The position numbers and the translations under genes were made by a program. The notes under the pieces are model-generated. The model did not search any database and was not told where the DNA came from. It was given only the letters and a program-made list of their open reading frames with translations. DNA of 64,000 bases from Siphonodentalium dalli (Eukaryota; Mollusca; Scaphopoda; Gadilida; Siphonodentaliidae): the NCBI GenBank assembly GCA_032622095.1, contig CP136069.1, positions 121,946,126 through 122,010,125 on the forward strand. The letters run 5' to 3'. Positions 1-10,933 of the stretch are shown piece after piece; within the stretch, counting starts at the first letter, position 1, and the number at the start of each line of letters is the position of its first letter.

Positions 1-3000
1 AATGTTCATACATGTATAACAATTATCAACATCATTAACGTAACAAGTATGGGCAATATATATAACTGTAATAACTGCAAATGTATTTTGCTGTAAGAAC
101 TGTTACACTTCGAAACACAAATGTGTGTTTATTCGGATCAAAAGTATTCTGGGGTATTCACTTTATGACAAAGGCATGACAATTTGCACATATGTTCATA
201 TCCACATACTTATTTATTTTAGATGTGGAGCCAACCTTAAATCTCACGTACAATACCCACCCATTTTATGTGTTTTTTTCAGAATTTAAAGAGCGTATAA
301 TTATTATAGAAATATTATAATGTCGCAATATATAGCAAGAAAGACTCTGCCAAATATTGTTGACAATTATATTGTCACCATACAAGTTGTGTATAGCCTA
401 TAGGGTACAGTTGCGATCACAATTTAACACTGAAAGCTATGAGGATTTTCCCGATTTGCTCAACACGTCGTGGTGACATCAGTCACAGGTAAGAATATGC
501 CACTTTAATGTGAAAAGCAACAAGCAATATATAGTTATGCCACTAGATACAGTAATATACCAGACTATGGGTCAAATGGCTCAGTAATTACGTCGTCTAA
601 TATAAAGTCTAAAGTCAATATTTGCCGAGACTGAAATATGAAGCGGTTATAAGATGATTGGTGGTATTTTGTTAACAATTGTCAAACGATTAATGCAATT
701 TCGCGCAATAAGGAGTGGTAAGGTAACACATTTACTATATAAGTCATGTACCATCCTGTAATATAATGCCGTTCTAAGTTGCCAGTCGATCTTACTAATT
801 TAATATTTGGAACAAAATTAGAAACATCTTTTAAGCATAGTTATTTTATCCATAAATGTTGGTCGGGATTACCCAAAGTGAAAATGGTATTATCCGATAA
901 TAATCAGGATTTTTCTTGGTGCAATCAATACGTTGTGATGTCGTGTATACCATAATAACCACACACCATCTGCATTCATACAATTAGCTTCCGTAAGAAT
1001 AAGTACACATCGCGATATGGTTACACGAACATTTCCGACGTTCACCAGGCAATAACTGAAGTCGACAGGCAATAACTGAAGTCGACACTTTAAAAAATGA
1101 TAAATATCTACGTCACTACAAGCCGACCGTGTGCACGCGCTCGGTGCGTGGTGTCCGCTTCACAAAAAGCGACGAACCGCGACGAACCGCATATACGTCA
1201 CTTCGCTGCGTGTTCTTATTGGGAGACTGTGTTGGAATTTGAACAGTATAATGTTACTTAAAACTGTTGTGGAAGTTTTGAAAAGTTGTTCCAATTATTA
1301 GTGTATGTATGGTTATAAGAAATGACTTCTGGATTCACACTTTGTTTAATTACTCTGCCGGTCAAAAACAATGACCCCAATCGATCTGCAAGTCAGTTTT
1401 AAATGAACACCCTTGTCCATATACCAAAGCATTTTCTCTGTTCTTGTTGCCATAAAAAAGAAATGAATTGTCAGAATAACTTGTTTAGGAATTTCTTGAA
1501 TCATTCTAAAATATAATTCGTTTTTATGAATCACGTTTATAAGTGAAATGGAACACTCCGTTCGTGTGATCGAATGTGAATATCGAATAAAATATTTATT
1601 TTAAAAACTGTTTATCCAAATTGACAGCACGCATATATAATTTATATGTAACGACTCACATTGGTCACCGCGCAATTGACAAATCGATCTTAGTCAGGTT
1701 TGGCGTACATTGAGCAATTCAAACTTATCATTCTGCGACTTTAGTTATTTCCAGACCTTTACCACATGACAAACTATCACCAGCTGATCGCCGACGTGGC
1801 ACAGCCGGTAAAATTTACAGATGCAAGGAAGCCTAATTATCTCCACCACTCTTAGCTAAGCAATATGGCTCGCGTATCCCGCAAACCTGTTCAATCGACA
1901 TCACGAGTCTACAAGCTATAAAACATGTTGCAAGTAGAATAATTCTTGGTATAATCTTCCGATGTATGCGTGGTATATACTCTGGTGAAGATGTTGGCGT
2001 CCAATACCAAATTATCAACGAACAATAATTAGATGTGTCGTAACATCGAGAAACTTCAGTCTTGGTGAGAATTTTGGCATTTTACTCGATATATTATCGT
2101 CACACACTTTTGCGAATTGCTGTATCTTGGCGCATAACGATATCGCATGTTGCATCTATATTATATTACTTATAGGTGCAGTGAATCAATACCTAATGGC
2201 ATTGTCTTCAAACTAACATATATATAGTAACACACGAGCTCGACATTAAGTGATATTACTATAAACATTAGTGCATAACACGAAATTCTCCATAGGGTTC
2301 AGTGCTAAAAAAAATAAGTTTGAGTTTCATGCTCAGTGATTTATGAGAAATTAAATCTAGCAGATCAGCAATGCCAAATTGCACCGTTTATCTAAAAAGC
2401 GAAAATCTCCATCTGAAATTCAATGTTAAAAGTTTGATCGCAACTGTAACCAGAACAGATTTTTTTTTTAAACCAGATAATAATTCATACATCACACTGT
2501 TGATATTTTTGTTCTAATAAATTATTCTATGATCATTGTATTTGGGTCCACATTGAATAATACTCGGTACGCTAAAGATATACTTTGGTATTTCCAACGA
2601 AAACCAAGATGCTTGGCCGTCGAAAAATGCGTATACAGATCACGCTCTAATTTTGAATAATCAATGGACGTATTCATCAATATTGACAAACTGTTCATAT
2701 TTCACCTATTACTCGTGAAAAGATCGAAATAAATTGTTTTTGTTTTAATTATGGCTAATATTTGAAATATCTATTGAAATCCCAAGATGGCCGCAAAATT
2801 CAAGATGACGGCCAATTTGAAGGTGCTCACATTCAGAAATGAAGGCACGGTGACACCCTGAAGTTTTGCAAATGTTCATGCTTTAGTCACAGATTTAACA
2901 ATTGCCTTGAAAATGGCCTTAATCTATCCCACTATTAAACGGCTTAATTTGCACACGGCTAAATATTATCTCGTACGATGACTGAGTGCATAAACTTATG

Positions 3001-3043
3001 ATGTATATTTATAATCGTATGAATATTGATCAAGTTATAAGAT
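1..3043. other. Intergenic, no gene recognised
   Basis: I see no coding exon or RNA gene here. Short ORFs in all frames lack recognisable domains. Two small direct duplications are visible: a 20-base unit repeated twice at 1046-1085 and a 10-base GACGAACCGC repeated at about 1171-1190. A CCAAGATGGCCGC motif at about 2787 resembles those in the array at 35 kb. The stretch lies downstream of the minus-strand BCAR3-like gene. Confidence 0.6.
1046..1085. repeat. 20-bp tandem duplication
   Basis: Two adjacent copies of a 20-base unit starting CAGGCAATAACTG, with no mismatch seen. It looks like a recent local duplication. Confidence 0.8.
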
Positions 3044-3117
3044 GCCAGGAATTGAATAATAACACCTTTATAGACGCATTAGTGAGTCTATAAAGGTGTT
3101 ATCATTCAATTCCTGTC
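3044..3117. repeat. Near-perfect 74-bp palindrome
   Basis: Arms of about 32 bases (left GACACCTTTATAGAC-like end, right GTCTATAAAGGTGTTAT start) flank a ~10-base loop, with only one or two mismatches. This is a strong potential hairpin. It may be a tiny MITE remnant, but no clear target-site duplication was identified. Confidence 0.75.
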
Positions 3118-3309
3118 ATCGTATGCATAAAATTAGTAGGTGAGAAATTTAAAGAGGTTTGTACGCAATACCGAACATAATTTCATTATATTGAAAATGT
3201 ATATTGTCATAGTCTTCCGTGCAAACGAACCACCAGAGTGTGGGTAACTAAGCGTATGTGCGTGGAACATTTCATTATTTAGGCAGTTGAATCTGCTCGA
3301 CCCTCACTA

Positions 3310-3404
3310 GACCAAGTCGTCTCGGTCCATAACAGCTTGTTATATCGGTTCGGTTGATGCTACAACCGATATACCAAGCTTCCGTGGGCCGAGAAGACTT
3401 GGTC
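3310..3404. mobile_element. 95-bp fold-back MITE with TA flanks
   Basis: The ends are inverted: GACCAAGTCGTCTCGG on the left, and CCGAGAAGACTTGGTC on the right. An inner inverted pair (TATATCGGTT / AACCGATATA) makes most of the element fold back. TA dinucleotides flank both ends, consistent with a Tc1/mariner-type target. Too small to encode anything. Confidence 0.6.
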
Positions 3405-4466
3405 TATAGACCCTCATCCGTATAGCGAAGATTCAATTGTGATAGCGCACATACGTCGGATCATGGGTAGCATACTTGTATAACGGCAAGAGTTCAGCTT
3501 ATATTACCTCCCCAAAATGAGACAAATGAGTACATTTCAGACGATATCAAAAGCAATGCAAATGTTTTATGTACGCCTGTTTGCTGAACTTATTAATGGG
3601 ATACTCTCACCGTAAAAGTCGGTAAGATCGATACACAGACTTCTCAGAAGGCGACGAAGGGCACGGTCTTAGGCAAATGTGGAAATGATACACGTGATTA
3701 GATTTCGTGCTCAAGCTATAGTTGACGCCTATTGTCACATTGTGGTACCACTTTGGACTAGACTCAATGCAATAACAAATACATCGGCCAACCATATACC
3801 TAAATTCAATGTAAACAGTCGAAACGGTTGAATTGCCATTGTGATTGTGGGAATTTAGAGAACGTGAAATGTTTATACTATGCTGCATGTATAGCCACCA
3901 CCAATGGATCTGTCCACACATATTCACTGGTGAGAGGAGACGAGACGTGTGCATAACTAGTTTAATTAGTTTAACAGCGCTTGCCCTTGTACTATACCAC
4001 ACCTTAGAACATTCATTATTTTCGCGTTCATTTGTGAAAATTATGACAAGTGTCAACAAACTGAAAAACAGTGTTATAGTGATGGATGAATTCGACATCG
4101 TGGCGCAAATTACACCGAAAGTCTGCGAGGATAACAAAATTATGGTGAACAAAGAATTTTCATTGCAGTCACTGATTGTCAGAACATATCTGCTAATAAC
4201 TATCTGATTAACAGCTGTGGAAATGTTCATTGTCAGTGGAAGCTGTGTGTCGTTCACCATTATTCTGAAAGCATTGTAAACATTCATGCAAGCTTTTTGG
4301 TGAGCGTGCAATTGAAACCCTTCGGCGTTATTGTTTATATAATACCAGCGAGGTCATCACAACACAAGGATAAATTCAGAATAGCACCGTAAAAATATAA
4401 AACTTAAATGTTCATAGAACCAAAATGTGCCATTATATTGCATCTGGAATTTGAATCCCATCAAAC
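3405..4466. other. 3' flank of the BCAR3-like gene; dispersed-repeat copy
   Basis: The stretch downstream of the BCAR3-like stop codon has two overlapping ORFs: 234 codons on the minus strand (3607-4311) and 120 on the plus (3845-4207). I do not accept either as a gene. The part at about 4140-4250 is similar to a segment at about 52,870-52,980, which points to a dispersed repeat. No canonical AATAAA was found on the minus strand close to the stop, so the 3' UTR end is undefined. Confidence 0.45.
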
Positions 4467-4970
4467 TCAAACAGCTGTACCATCGTCGTCGGGTGGTTCT
4501 ACTCGATTGGAAAGAACCGTGAGCAACTGATCAAACTTCTTGTACCGGTACATTCTCTCCACGCCGGCTCCCTTACTCCCCCAGAGTAGCCGCATGTGGC
4601 ACTCTGTCCTGAACATATCTAGTAATTCGTTGTCAATGTCCACACCTTCGAGCACCGTGTTTCCATGGATACGATATATTCCTTGTTGAGCAGTTATCAC
4701 GCGCATTGTATCCAGATGCGCGAGAAGTATATCAAGACCCAGGTTAGCGTCTAGAGACTCCCAGGATAGCAGTTCTGATATCGAGTCACTATCTCGTTCA
4801 ATCAATTCGGCTATGGGAAGTACATGTGGAATGCATACGTTCTGTATCGGTAGTGTACTTGAGCCATCTCGCAGCGATCTGTAGCTAGTCCTCAACTTTG
4901 TGTCGAACATAAATGCACAGTTGGTGTGATTCTGTCGAAGAATCAGCCATGTGTCCCTTAGTCGAGAGAT
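4467..4970 (-). CDS. BCAR3/SH2D3-like, coding exon 6 (last): C-terminal CDC25-like domain
   Basis: The exon encodes residues 773-939 of the modelled protein and its TGA stop. It holds the C-terminal half of the CDC25-homology (RasGEF-like) domain that in NSP proteins binds Cas scaffolds such as BCAR1. Family hallmarks: it opens ISRLRDTW (vertebrate family pattern: ITRLEKTW), has HVLPI in the middle, and ends with RLLWGSKGA, then RYKKFDQLLTVLS and EPP. The start is set by a strong acceptor, a long pyrimidine tract followed by TTTCCACAG. The frame is open upstream in the intron, but that part is unlike the family and is excluded. The entry phase is 0, matching exon 5. NSP members are generally regarded as lacking exchange activity and acting as adaptors in adhesion signalling. 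Confidence 0.93.
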   Translation of the reverse strand: MSRLRDTWLILRQNHTNCAFMFDTKLRTSYRSLRDGSSTLPIQNVCIPHVLPIAELIERDSDSISELLSWESLDANLGLDILLAHLDTMRVITAQQGIYRIHGNTVLEGVDIDNELLDMFRTECHMRLLWGSKGAGVERMYRYKKFDQLLTVLSNRVEPPDDDGTAV

Positions 4971-7175
4971 CTGTGGAAATTGTAGAAGAAAGATAATAAA
5001 TGTACCAACTCTGGCTGCATGACCAGGTATCTGGCCACCCCCCATCTTTATCAATGCGTCACCAATTTCAAATGTTTTATATTGGGTTGTTAATACTGGA
5101 ACTTTCAAGCACGAAGAAACAAAACAAATGGTATAGTTGCATGATTATATATACTTTTACCAAAGATGTAATGATAATCAATTGATTTCCGAAGCAAATA
5201 TTAATGTTGCCTTGTCTGATTTAACATCTATAATTAGATCACTATTTGTTCGGCCTCGGGGTGAACAATATCTGATTTGAGTCGAGAAACCCACCCTTCA
5301 AAGCTCAGATCTATTAAGTGGGTTTTTTTCGAACTGAAATTTCACAGAACGTGTCATCACAAATGTAAACACACATCAGCTGTCACGTGTGATCGGCATG
5401 GCATGATATAACTTGTCTATTTTCATTAACAAAACATAAATGATTATTCATTGGTGAATAGTATACATATGTAAATGATTGCCAACTATCACAAGATACT
5501 GTCAATATTGTTTCTGGCGATAAATTTCGTCGTCGTTTATTCCGAGAATAATTTCCAATCACCAAGCCACCGCTAAACGGGACCAAGGTTTGGAGGGTGA
5601 GTTCCTCGACTCAAATAAAATAATGTGTGATGTTACATCCGAGACACTTGTGTGTGGATCCACATAAATATCAAAGGAAGGCAACTAATTTTTTTTACAG
5701 AAGACCAAACAGTTATCATTCGAACCAAATGTTTTAAATAATGTCACCACTGAGCCACACATTCGTGGATATGAACGAATTAATGATTCTCCGCTATAAT
5801 AAATGCTAATAGACTAAAAATATGACACAGTTGCGAAACCACAGCAAGCGCGATCCCTTATGATCTGACGTTGGGTCGGAAGTAAATTCAGATTCCCAAC
5901 AAGGGTATAATCTCATACAACAGCAGATTATCTACACTCGATCAACATCCACTATACAGCCAACAAAATATATATCATCAATGTCATCATCTCATTCTCA
6001 CTTCCCTTGCATTATATCTGACAACCAGCTTAATCCCCTAAACTATTCTCTCATAACTCAAATCATTCGAAAAAAACGACTTCATTTCCATCGGAAAACC
6101 CACCATGCTCTTCCAACCTACCCCACATAACCCAAATCATCCCAAATGCAACTACTTTATGTTGAAATACCTATCAAATTGGCCAAACCTGTGATAAAAA
6201 TGTGAAGTGTCTTAAGTGACGCTCACATGATGGCCCTTGTCACATGTCAACCGGAAAAGACTGCCAAAAGCTTAAAGCCTTTCCCATTCATGTCATCAAT
6301 GTTAATACTTGTTTTGTAATAGATAATGACTAATATGGAATAAATACTATTTACACCAATCAAATAATTTCCGCCCTGAACCCGAATACATAGTAACTTA
6401 TGAGTGTTAAATGGTACAGATTATCTTTAATATGTGTGCAGAAATATCAATACAATTCCACAATAGATTTTATAAATAATTTTGTATTGACTTAGTATGC
6501 AACACCACCAGGTAAAATTAATCATGCAACCAGTCATGGCATTCCATAGCTCCAATCACGTGTTGCACAATCAAAGTCACCCCTCATGTTTAAAAGTTTA
6601 CCACTAAAAACGTCCAATATAGATATATCAAGCTACGGGGAACTGTCTAAATAATTGCCAGACAAACGTGAACAAGTGAATGTAACCTGATATAGTCTAT
6701 AAAACTATCCACGATAATGTTAGATACATTTTTGGGTATGTGAAAATTCCATACTGACTCAATAATCCACCCACTACTTTTCGGCTAGGGGGTGGCAAGA
6801 GTGTCTCCTGTTTGTGTGTCAATTTTGAATTTCCAACAATTTGCACCCCCTCGAACAAAACCCAACTGTTCAAGTCCTGGATATTTCGTTTGCGGGTTTA
6901 AAATGTCTAATTGGTACCTTATACTTTCCAACTATGAACATTTCCAATCTGATACCACTATCGCTGTAAATATTCCAACTGACGTCTATTTTTATCCAAA
7001 AATTTACATAAAATAGGAAAATATTCGTGTTTCGGTTTAAAAAGAAATTCAAATTCCATGTTATATACTGGTGGAAAGTCAAACTATCAGACCAAATTCA
7101 ACTGATTTCTGGTTTAAATTTCCAAACCAAACGCACTCCCTGTCGCCACGCCCTTGTGTTCGGCTTTCATCTCAC
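4971..7175 (-). other. BCAR3-like intron 5 with repeat remnants
   Basis: No exon seen. At 5273 and 5594 there is an inverted pair (GATTTGAGTCGAG...CCCACCC / GGGTGAG...CTCGACTCAAAT). The same motifs recur at 38.7 and 44.9 kb, so this is part of a dispersed TIR family. The 6.8-7.1 kb part carries TTCCAAC-rich sequence related to repeats at 19.9, 39.6 and 44.1 kb. Confidence 0.5.
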
Positions 7176-7344
7176 CTGCTGAGAGCTGATGGAATCCATT
7201 ATATAGGAGAAAGCGAAATGGTTGCCGAGGTTAAACTTCAAGTCTTGAGCTAGTTCCAGCCATCGACTGAGCATCGCCGCCCTCTCTGTGCCCATGTTAC
7301 ACGTCAGAATGGTCACGATTACAAACCTCTTCATGCAGTTACAT
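7176..7344 (-). CDS. BCAR3/SH2D3-like, coding exon 5: first half of CDC25-like domain
   Basis: This 169-base exon encodes residues 717-772 and is not visible as a long ORF. It reads TERAAMLSRWLELAQDL, then FAFSYIMDSISSQQ, matching the family pattern DRAATLSK..ELKD....FSALMKALEMPQ. The acceptor is TTCCTTACAG and the donor is CAG|GTGAG. It takes two bases of a split Arg codon from exon 4 and leaves in phase 0 into exon 6. The residues at the start (Cys-Asn-Cys-Met-Lys-Arg) differ from the vertebrate HNTMAIG-type sequence, so divergence or a slightly different acceptor is possible. Confidence 0.88.
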
Positions 7345-9046
7345 CTGTAAGGAATACAATCAAATTGGTGAAGCCAGATTTAAACAGTTTTGTGCTTCCC
7401 TGGTCCTACTAACAAAATTCAAAATGAGTAGGTTGGTGGGTAATTTGTTGTTGTCTAATTACAAGTAATTCGCTGGACTCGATGTGTTTAATTAAGAAAT
7501 TAATGCAGTGGGTGTGTTATTGGTGGGATACAGCGCTGTGGTCGTTGGGGCATAATTATATAGCCGTTTTGATGATTTATTCCCATAAAAAAGTGCAATT
7601 TGGCTGAACTTTTAAAAGCACCCCCAATTATTCTGCTGACCCCGTTTGGTGATTAGTTCATATTATGTCAACCGTTTGTAACTTCATGTTTGTGCTACAC
7701 TCTGTGCATTACTGAGATGGAAACCAGGTGACCCAACTGATTGACCAATGACCAAACAGGATTTAGTGTAACACAGACGGGCTTTCTAGATTTCTAGATG
7801 TTGAGAATAACAAATTGATCTATTCATCTGAATATCATTAAAAGAAAGTCATGTAGCCTATATATTTGAAGCTATGTTGAAGAAAAAGAAAACAATTTTC
7901 AATTAATTTCAAATATTCAATTAGGGAGGCTTTTTAGTGTAGGTAGGGTCAGGGGAAACAAACTTAATATTAATTTTGGACTGAATAGACAATCAGCAGA
8001 TAGTAGATATCAAATATGTGGAATAACGCCTTGGTGAATCTTTTAGTCGACATTTTCAAACTGAAGGCACCTTTGTCTAAAGTTTTCCTGAAAGTATGAA
8101 TTTGTTTTATTCTAGATAAAAAACAATATATTTTATACTGACTATTCGTTGGGGAAATAATTATCAAAATAATCTCATTGAACTTGTTTCAATGTATGAA
8201 CTATCCATCAGCTGAAACTGTTGATCACGTTCCATCCCCATAAAGGTCCACTTAATTTTCGAACCCCAAACCACATTATATAAAATATATGCCATATAAT
8301 ATACCATTGAAAGAGGAAGCTCAAAACATTGTATTATAAACTTATTCGGTGTTATAAACTGTGAACATTTTGTTTTTGTTGAGGTACCGACGTGTTTTTG
8401 TGCGTAAGTTTAATCTGGATTGTAGTGCAAAGTGTATGATTTCCAATGCATGGACGTGAAATAACCCTAATTTGAATTATATTGCATTTTGGGAGCGAGA
8501 CAGCGTAAATGTTTCTATGATTTAAGCTATTTTCTATCACTCTATATGGGCACCTTCTGAGATACATACTTTCCAAATGGTCTATCTCTTCGGGGTCACA
8601 ATTAAAACCACAACATTATTATTATAAAACCCGATTTCAAGACTACAAATAACTTTTTATGTGAACAAAACACAGGATAAACTGAAGATAATGCATACAT
8701 GTACTATTTGCCTATACAAGCATAATAAAGTGGTTTATTCCTGCAAAATATCTTTAATCTAACTTGCATTTTCCTTGATGGAGAGTATAATGACAAGATA
8801 GACGACTCCCTCTTGCTACGCCCAGAATGCATCTGAAGTTTATGTTCTAAACATAGCCAGTAAATATGTCTAGAAAGGTTGTATGTAATATACCAGATAA
8901 AAATCGAAATAAAATCAACATTAATTGATAGAAGCGTTTCCGAGCAGATGTATTTGATTCATATTTATAATTTGTAACCCAGGAAGCTATATTAAACATG
9001 TTAGGAAGAGATATACCATCTTTAAGATTAAGTTAGTCATACAAAC
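7345..9046 (-). other. BCAR3-like intron 4
   Basis: An AT-rich intron bounded by GTTTGT (donor) and CTTACAG (acceptor). I found no further exon, RNA gene or clear element in it. Confidence 0.6.
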
Positions 9047-10933
9047 CTTTCCAGTATGCACTGTCTCAGTTGCTTTCCGTGTGGCAAGGTCATTAACTCT
9101 AATCCGGACTGAACGCCAACGCCGATATCAGAATCGTTAGTCACTTTCAAGAAATCGAGGTCGACTTTAGTGATATGCCTCGATAACGTTCTTACGTCAT
9201 TCTCAAGCATCGACGCCTTCAACGTAACCAGAGCCGACGGCTCCAAAGGCTTATTCTCAAGAGGCAAGAATCGCGAACAGAAGTGTTCATGGTCAATCCG
9301 GAACTCCAAGTCATTATCAGGTATATTCAGTTTTCTAGATCGCATGTACGTTATGTCATAATGATAGTCATCGTATATGTCGTTATCGATTGCGTTTTCA
9401 CTGCGTATCAGCGGTATGTGTTGGCTCTTTGACTGAGCCGAACTTTCTGGGTGTTGATTTTTTCCCTTTTGCTTGAAAAGATCTGTCTGTGAATGCGAAA
9501 TTACATTTTTATTCACGACATTCGTATTATTGTTGTTTATTAATCTGTCCCTTGTCTTCTCCTGTGGAATTTGCGGCAGTGGCCGAGCCTCGTTCTTCGA
9601 TGTCGTATTTTTGTTTAGCGTTGGGGGCGATTTCCGTTCATTGCCTGAAAGCGACGGTGGGTCAGGCAGTATTCTTTTCGGAGGTTTAATATCCTCTTCG
9701 TCAATATATATAATGTCTGCATCACTACTGAAATTATTATCGTAGTCTCCGTCTCCAGAGGGCAAATCCGCAGACATGTGACTAGCAGTTGAATTATCAG
9801 GAATGTTTGAAAATGGTCCGTTTGTTGAGAAATCGGCATTTCGGTTTTTGAGCCAACTTGGGCTCTCACGAGCCTGGAAATAGTCACTATAGTCGCGTTC
9901 ATCGTCCTCTTCTTCGTACAGTTGCCGGTTTCGGATTTCTATTTTTGGCTTATCACGTGGTCGATATTTTATAGATGGAATTCTGCTCGGTTTTGGTGGA
10001 GGGGCACGATTAAGACTACTGTCTGATATGGCAGGGGTGTATCTGAGATTCGATGGAGCCAGTCTGCCCACATTTATGTCATCTGACATCATAACTGGTT
10101 CACTGCCTGACCGCGCATGCTTAGGAGGCACAATAAATTGTTCGTTCGGTGGATGATCAACCACAACCCGGGGCCTGGATACTTCATCAGGAACAACTAA
10201 CACAGGAAGACTATCACTCCTCGGTATTAAATCGTGAACACTATCATTGCTTGAGCTGAACGCCTGTGAATCGTCTAATGACAAGATCGGTATACTTCCG
10301 CCTCTTTTGCGCATGTCTCTTTTTGTTACTGCTGGACTAGAATGCGGACTATTCCCCGGAGTATGACATGGACTTTGTCCTGGACTATGTCGCGGACTGC
10401 CACGTGAACTATTAGAAACAGAACTGATGTAAATACCGTTTCCAAGGGAACCGGATTTTGTCAACGAACCGTATTTGTGGTCATAGTAACTCAGCGGCAT
10501 AGATCGAGATATTGGGTTCGTAAGAATAGCACCAGATTGAAGAGTTATCGCCTTCCCTCTCGAAACATAGTATTTTATAAGCTCCTGTATACTATCGAAT
10601 GAAACATCTTCAAACATATACGTCACTTTAGGTATGTGTTTCGAAGCATCAGATACACAAGAATTCACCATAAAATTCATCGGAACTCCATTCCACAATG
10701 ACGTCAGAACGAAATCGCCTGGTCTGGAAATAGAATCCCGCAGTATATAATCTCCTGAATTATGGACCAATCCTTCTGCCTTTCCGCGGGAAATGTTACC
10801 ATGATACCAACAGTGGCTTCGTAGTTCCGCTGGGTCTCCGGATAGTTCAAGTTCTAGCTCCTGTGCGAGCTTTTCTTTCGAATGTTGTGTAATGGGGTCA
10901 AAGGTTGACTCTTCGATTGACGAACTTGGTGAC
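9047..10933 (-). CDS. BCAR3/SH2D3-like, coding exon 4: SH2 domain, linker, start of CDC25-like domain
   Basis: This 1,887-base exon encodes residues 87-716. The SH2 domain lies at about 127-225. It begins HCWYHGNISRGKAEGL, has the phosphotyrosine-binding Arg152 in DYILRDS, then FVLTSLW and FEDVSFDSIQELIKYYV, and ends near MPLSYYDHKYG. This matches NSP SH2 domains. A helical ELELEL stretch precedes it. The linker (about 240-630) is rich in Ser, Pro and acidic residues, with an SP-repeat at about 264-288, APPPKPSR, and several YDD/YDI tyrosines. The end, ENKPLEPSALVTLK...SGLELMTLPHG, opens the CDC25-like domain. The acceptor is TTTTTTCTCTAAAG; the donor is GAAAG|GTTTGT, just before an intronic stop. 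The ORF-track style start at Leu142 would cut the SH2 domain, so I extended it to the acceptor. Confidence 0.95.

Noticed and set aside
3607-4311. 234-codon minus-strand ORF opposite a 120-codon plus ORF
   Set aside because: No domain, biased composition, overlapping ORFs on both strands, and part of the stretch is a dispersed repeat also present at 52.9 kb.
4971-5108. Open frame upstream of BCAR3-like exon 6
   Set aside because: The sequence is intronic: a polypyrimidine tract and AG precede ISRLRD, and the upstream residues do not match the family, whereas exon 5 joins correctly.
9170-9902. Several 63-95 codon ORFs on both strands within BCAR3-like exon 4
   Set aside because: They are shadows of the real exon in other frames; the SH2 and CDC25-like similarity fixes the true frame.
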